Positions 5,187 through 7,902 of a DNA stretch of 7,902 nt are shown one piece after another. This DNA comes from Treponema sp. (GTDB taxonomy: Bacteria; Spirochaetota; Spirochaetia; Treponematales; Breznakiellaceae): assembly GCA_031288005.1 (NCBI GenBank), contig JAITSE010000005.1, forward strand, positions 1 to 7,902. Direction: 5' to 3'. Within the stretch, counting starts at the first letter, position 1. Each line of letters starts with the position of its first letter. A program made the translations under genes and the position numbers. The notes beneath the pieces are model-generated. The model was not told the origin of the DNA. It was given only the letters and a program-made list of their open reading frames with translations, and did no database searches.

Positions 5187-7673
5187 CTAAACCAAAGTCC
5201 GGGCTATCCGCACTATATCCGCGAAGACGCCCCCGGCGGTAACCTGAGCGCCCGCGCCGGGGCCTTTGATCACCATAGGCAAGGTTGAATACCGGTCGCT
5301 GGTAATCACCACGATATTGTCCGAATCCACAAGGGAGCGGAACGGACTCCCCTCCCCTTCTTCCCGGAGGGAAATCCGGGCGGAACCTTCCTCTATGATC
5401 GCCACATACCGCAGAGCCTGCCCTTTGGCCGCGGCATCGGCGCGGCGCTTTTCAAAGACCGGGTCCACATTCCGCAGTTCCGCAAAAAAGGCTTCCACTC
5501 CCTCAGCCTCAAAACACGCTGCGGGGAGGATGGGTTCTATGTTCACGGATTCAAATTCCAGGGACATTCCACATTCACGGGCCAGGATCAAGGCTTTCCT
5601 GGCGGCGTCCATGGCGTTGAGGTCGTCCCTGGGGTCAGGCTCGGTATAGCCTTTGGCCTTAGCCTCCCTGACCAGCTCTGAAAACGGCTTGGAGCCGTCG
5701 AAGTTGTTGAAGATGTAGCTCAAGGTTCCGGACAGGACCGCCTCTATGCGCCTGACCCGGTCCCCTGAAACAGCCAGGTCCCTCAGGGTAGAAATAACCG
5801 GAAGACCGGCGCAGACCGTGGTCTCGTAGAGATAGGGGATGCCCCGGTCTTTGGCATACTCCGTCAGGGTACGGTAATACTCCAGCGAGCCTGAATTGGC
5901 CTTCTTATTGGGGGTAACAATGGGGATGGCGGCTTGCAGGATTTCGGCGTACCGGGCGGCGACATCGTTTCCGGGGGTGCAATCGCAGAAAGCCATATTG
6001 GGAAGGTTGAAAGCCTTCATTCTGCTAATAAAAGCGTCAAGGTCAAAAGGTACGGCCCCGGGCAAAGCCCCGGACTCCGCTCCGGCATCCGCAGAAAGCA
6101 GGGCCTTGACGGTTTTGGGGTCCAATCCGTCAGGATCAAAGATCATACGCCGGGAATTGGCTGCCCCGGCCAGGTTGATGCGTATCTTGTGCTCGTCCGC
6201 CAGGATTTCCCAGTGCCCCGCGATCTGGTCCACCAGCGTACCCCCAATAAGTCCGATCCCCGCAAGGAAGAGATTCACCGAGCGCACGCCTGAGAGGAAG
6301 AAGGCTTCGTGTATCGCGTTCAGGGCTTTGGCCTCGTCGTGCCGGGAAATAACCGCCGAGATGTTGAGTTCCGATGAACCCTGGGCTATGGCCACGATGT
6401 TGATCCCGTTCCGGCCCAGGGCGTGGAAAACCTTCCCGGCTATACCGGATCTCCGCTTCATATTGAAACCCACCACCGCGATGATGGCCAGGCCGCCTTC
6501 AACTACCGGCTCATCTATGGCGTCGCAGGCGATCTCCCGTTCAAATTCCTCCCTCAAAGCGCCGGCTGCGGCGCCGGCGTCGGCGGGGTTTACGGCAAAA
6601 CAAATGGAATATTCGCTGGAACTTTGGGTTATCAGAATCACGCTGATCCGCCGCCGGGCCAGGGCGCCGAAAAGCCGGGACGAGAATCCCGCCGTCCCCA
6701 CCATACCCGTCCCCTGGAGGCGCACCAGCGTGATATTCCCCATAGAGCTGATCCCCCGTATGGGATAGGGACTGTCCTGGACTTCCCCGGTAATCCAGGT
6801 TCCCGAACATGAGGGATTGAAGGTGTTGCGTATCACAATGGGGATGCCCTTTTCCAGGGCCGGCCTGACCGTAGGGGGATGCAGGACCTTGGCCCCAAAA
6901 TGAGAGAGTTCCAGGGCTTCTTCGTAAGAAATGCGGTCTATTTTGAAGGCGCTCTTAACCATCCGGGGATCCGCAGTGAGTATGCCGTCCACATCGGTCC
7001 AGATTTCCACCGCCTCGGCGTCAATGGCCGCGCCGAAGATGGCCGCCGAAAGGTCCGACCCTCCCCTGCCCAGGGTAGTGGTACATCCCTCGTCATCCGA
7101 AGCGATGAATCCCGTGGCGATTTGCAGGGCGGGCCTGTTTTCCAAATAGGCGCGGATAGCATTGCGGGTTTCCCCGGGAATGAAGTGAGCCGCTCCATAG
7201 GACCTGTCGGTTTTGATAACCTCCCTGGCATCCAGGTACCCGGCGTCAATGCCCCGGGAACAGAAAAAACGGGCTATCAAAGAGGCGGAAAGCCGCTCGC
7301 CAAAGCTCATGATGTAATCCAGGCTCCGGGGAGACAGTTCCTTGAGTATCATCACCCCGTCCAGGGTACGGGAAAGCTCAGAAAAGGCCCCCTCGATCAT
7401 CGCCCAGGCGGACTCCTGGGACTGCGCATCAAAAAGGCCGGCGGCCAGATCCCGGTGCCGGCGGCGCATATCTTCCACCTTAACGGTATAGCCGCCGTCT
7501 CCCCCGGCTGACTGACGGGCTGCGGCAATGAGGCCGTCGGTCATCCCGCTCAAGGCGGAAACAACCACCACCCGCACTCTGGACCCGTGTTCCCGGTCGT
7601 TTACAATAGAAAAAAGTTTTTCCACCGCTAGGGCGGTTCCCACCGAGGTGCCGCCGAATTTGAGGACCAACAT
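5187..7673 (-). CDS. thrA: Bifunctional aspartokinase / homoserine dehydrogenase
   Basis: This cytoplasmic enzyme catalyses the first and third steps of the aspartate pathway: phosphorylation of aspartate and NAD(P)H reduction of aspartate semialdehyde to homoserine, the precursor of threonine and methionine. From the ATG at 7673 it has 828 aa, close to E. coli ThrA (820). The kinase half has KFGGTS (5-10), SFGERLSA (123-130), GRGGSD (202-207) and WTDVDGILTADPR (225-237). Two ACT regulatory domains follow (about 316-361 and 397-442), expected to sense threonine. The dehydrogenase half has a GIGLIG nucleotide-binding loop (472-477), PNKKA (588-592), GYTEPDPRDD (675-684) with Glu678, Asp689 and Lys693 matching known catalytic positions, and GPGAGAQVTAGG (804-815). 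All key residues are present. An upstream in-frame ATG at 7685 would add four residues. No thrB or thrC adjoins it in this window. Confidence 0.95.
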   Translation of the reverse strand: MLVLKFGGTSVGTALAVEKLFSIVNDREHGSRVRVVVVSALSGMTDGLIAAARQSAGGDGGYTVKVEDMRRRHRDLAAGLFDAQSQESAWAMIEGAFSELSRTLDGVMILKELSPRSLDYIMSFGERLSASLIARFFCSRGIDAGYLDAREVIKTDRSYGAAHFIPGETRNAIRAYLENRPALQIATGFIASDDEGCTTTLGRGGSDLSAAIFGAAIDAEAVEIWTDVDGILTADPRMVKSAFKIDRISYEEALELSHFGAKVLHPPTVRPALEKGIPIVIRNTFNPSCSGTWITGEVQDSPYPIRGISSMGNITLVRLQGTGMVGTAGFSSRLFGALARRRISVILITQSSSEYSICFAVNPADAGAAAGALREEFEREIACDAIDEPVVEGGLAIIAVVGFNMKRRSGIAGKVFHALGRNGINIVAIAQGSSELNISAVISRHDEAKALNAIHEAFFLSGVRSVNLFLAGIGLIGGTLVDQIAGHWEILADEHKIRINLAGAANSRRMIFDPDGLDPKTVKALLSADAGAESGALPGAVPFDLDAFISRMKAFNLPNMAFCDCTPGNDVAARYAEILQAAIPIVTPNKKANSGSLEYYRTLTEYAKDRGIPYLYETTVCAGLPVISTLRDLAVSGDRVRRIEAVLSGTLSYIFNNFDGSKPFSELVREAKAKGYTEPDPRDDLNAMDAARKALILARECGMSLEFESVNIEPILPAACFEAEGVEAFFAELRNVDPVFEKRRADAAAKGQALRYVAIIEEGSARISLREEGEGSPFRSLVDSDNIVVITSDRYSTLPMVIKGPGAGAQVTAGGVFADIVRIARTLV

Positions 7674-7679
7674 TCTTAG

Positions 7680-7683
7680 CTCC
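7680..7683 (-). promoter_or_regulatory. Shine-Dalgarno that decides the thrA start
   Basis: On the minus strand GGAG (7683-7680) lies six bases before the ATG at 7673. The upstream in-frame ATG at 7685 overlaps this GGAG and has no Shine-Dalgarno of its own. Starting at 7673 gives MLVLKFGGTS, which lines up with the MRVLKFGGTS start of E. coli ThrA. Confidence 0.65.
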
Positions 7684-7708
7684 ATATTATTTCACTGATA
7701 TTAGGAGA

Positions 7709-7737
7709 GTGATACGCTTTTTTAAAGCTTTTTACAA
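7709..7737 (-). promoter_or_regulatory. Candidate thrA promoter
   Basis: On the minus strand TTGTAA (7737-7732) and TATCAC (7714-7709) are 17 bp apart. Initiation near 7702 would leave a leader of about 28 nt, too short for a threonine attenuator or riboswitch. Control by feedback on the enzyme is therefore more likely. The palindrome AAAGCTTT (7724-7731) sits in the spacer. Confidence 0.45.
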
Positions 7738-7790
7738 GGTAGGTCCCGCCACAGGGTGCAATTTCTTTTTCGGGGCAAAACGGGAAAGCA

Positions 7791-7799
7791 TGCTATACT
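7791..7799 (+). promoter_or_regulatory. Extended -10 promoter of the right-edge gene
   Basis: TGCTATACT (7791-7799) matches the extended -10 form TGnTATAAT with one mismatch. No good -35 is seen at 16-18 bp upstream, as is usual for this promoter type. Initiation near 7806 gives a leader of about 20 nt that carries the Shine-Dalgarno. Confidence 0.6.
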
Positions 7800-7826
7800 T
7801 GGGGTATCTCACAGGAGGGGATACCG

Positions 7827-7902
7827 ATGGACACAAACGAACGGGAAAAACTCATAACGGACGCCGTAGCGAAATTTGAGGCGGGCCTGCGGTCAAAAGC
7901 AG
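7827..7902 (+). CDS. Unidentified gene, first 25 codons
   Basis: The open frame starts at an ATG preceded by AGGAGGGG (7813-7820) with six bases between, a very strong Shine-Dalgarno, and it has a convincing extended -10 promoter. It continues past the right edge. The visible peptide begins MDTNEREKLITDAVAKFEAG and is charged and probably helical, with no signal peptide. That is too little to name a family. The gene is transcribed divergently from thrA. Confidence 0.75.
   Translation, partial: MDTNEREKLITDAVAKFEAGLRSKA

Noticed and set aside
5896..6768. A 290-codon plus-strand open frame, and one at 6879-7511
   Set aside because: They are antisense to thrA, where all aspartokinase and homoserine dehydrogenase motifs are present in the minus-strand frame.

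Overview
The window looks like chromosomal DNA from a spirochaete, most likely a free-living or gut Treponema. This is inferred from three things: a GC-rich uvrC and thrA, a lipoprotein of the BspA-like leucine-rich-repeat type common in that genus, and a long array of GC-rich nested inverted repeats next to a housekeeping gene. The species cannot be fixed from the sequence alone, and there is no sign of a phage, insertion sequence, CRISPR array or RNA gene.

Layout. Positions 1 to about 716 are non-coding and built from a 10-bp box (GCAAAACTCC or its complement) that alternates in orientation. Perfect palindromes and two near-identical long copies of a repeat unit lie between the boxes. The array runs off the left edge. 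uvrC (minus strand, 733-2748) follows and ends about 16 bp from the array. A divergent spacer leads to a plus-strand gene for an acidic lipoprotein with leucine-rich repeats (2986-4395). It ends in a strong intrinsic terminator and then a second long palindrome. About 690 bp of AT-richer spacer (4496-5186) holds only short unrecognised open frames. A bifunctional aspartokinase/homoserine dehydrogenase gene, thrA (minus strand, 5187-7673), follows, reading toward the lipoprotein gene. A 153-bp divergent promoter region then leads to the first 25 codons of an unidentified plus-strand gene cut by the right edge.

Function. The three complete genes are separate transcription units: nucleotide excision repair (uvrC), a cell-surface protein, and the aspartate-to-homoserine steps of threonine, methionine and lysine-branch biosynthesis (thrA). 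Nothing suggests they work together. The most unusual part is the mosaic repeat at the left. It is organised as alternating inverted boxes enclosing interchangeable hairpins and includes three related copies of one element, one of them carrying an extra palindrome.
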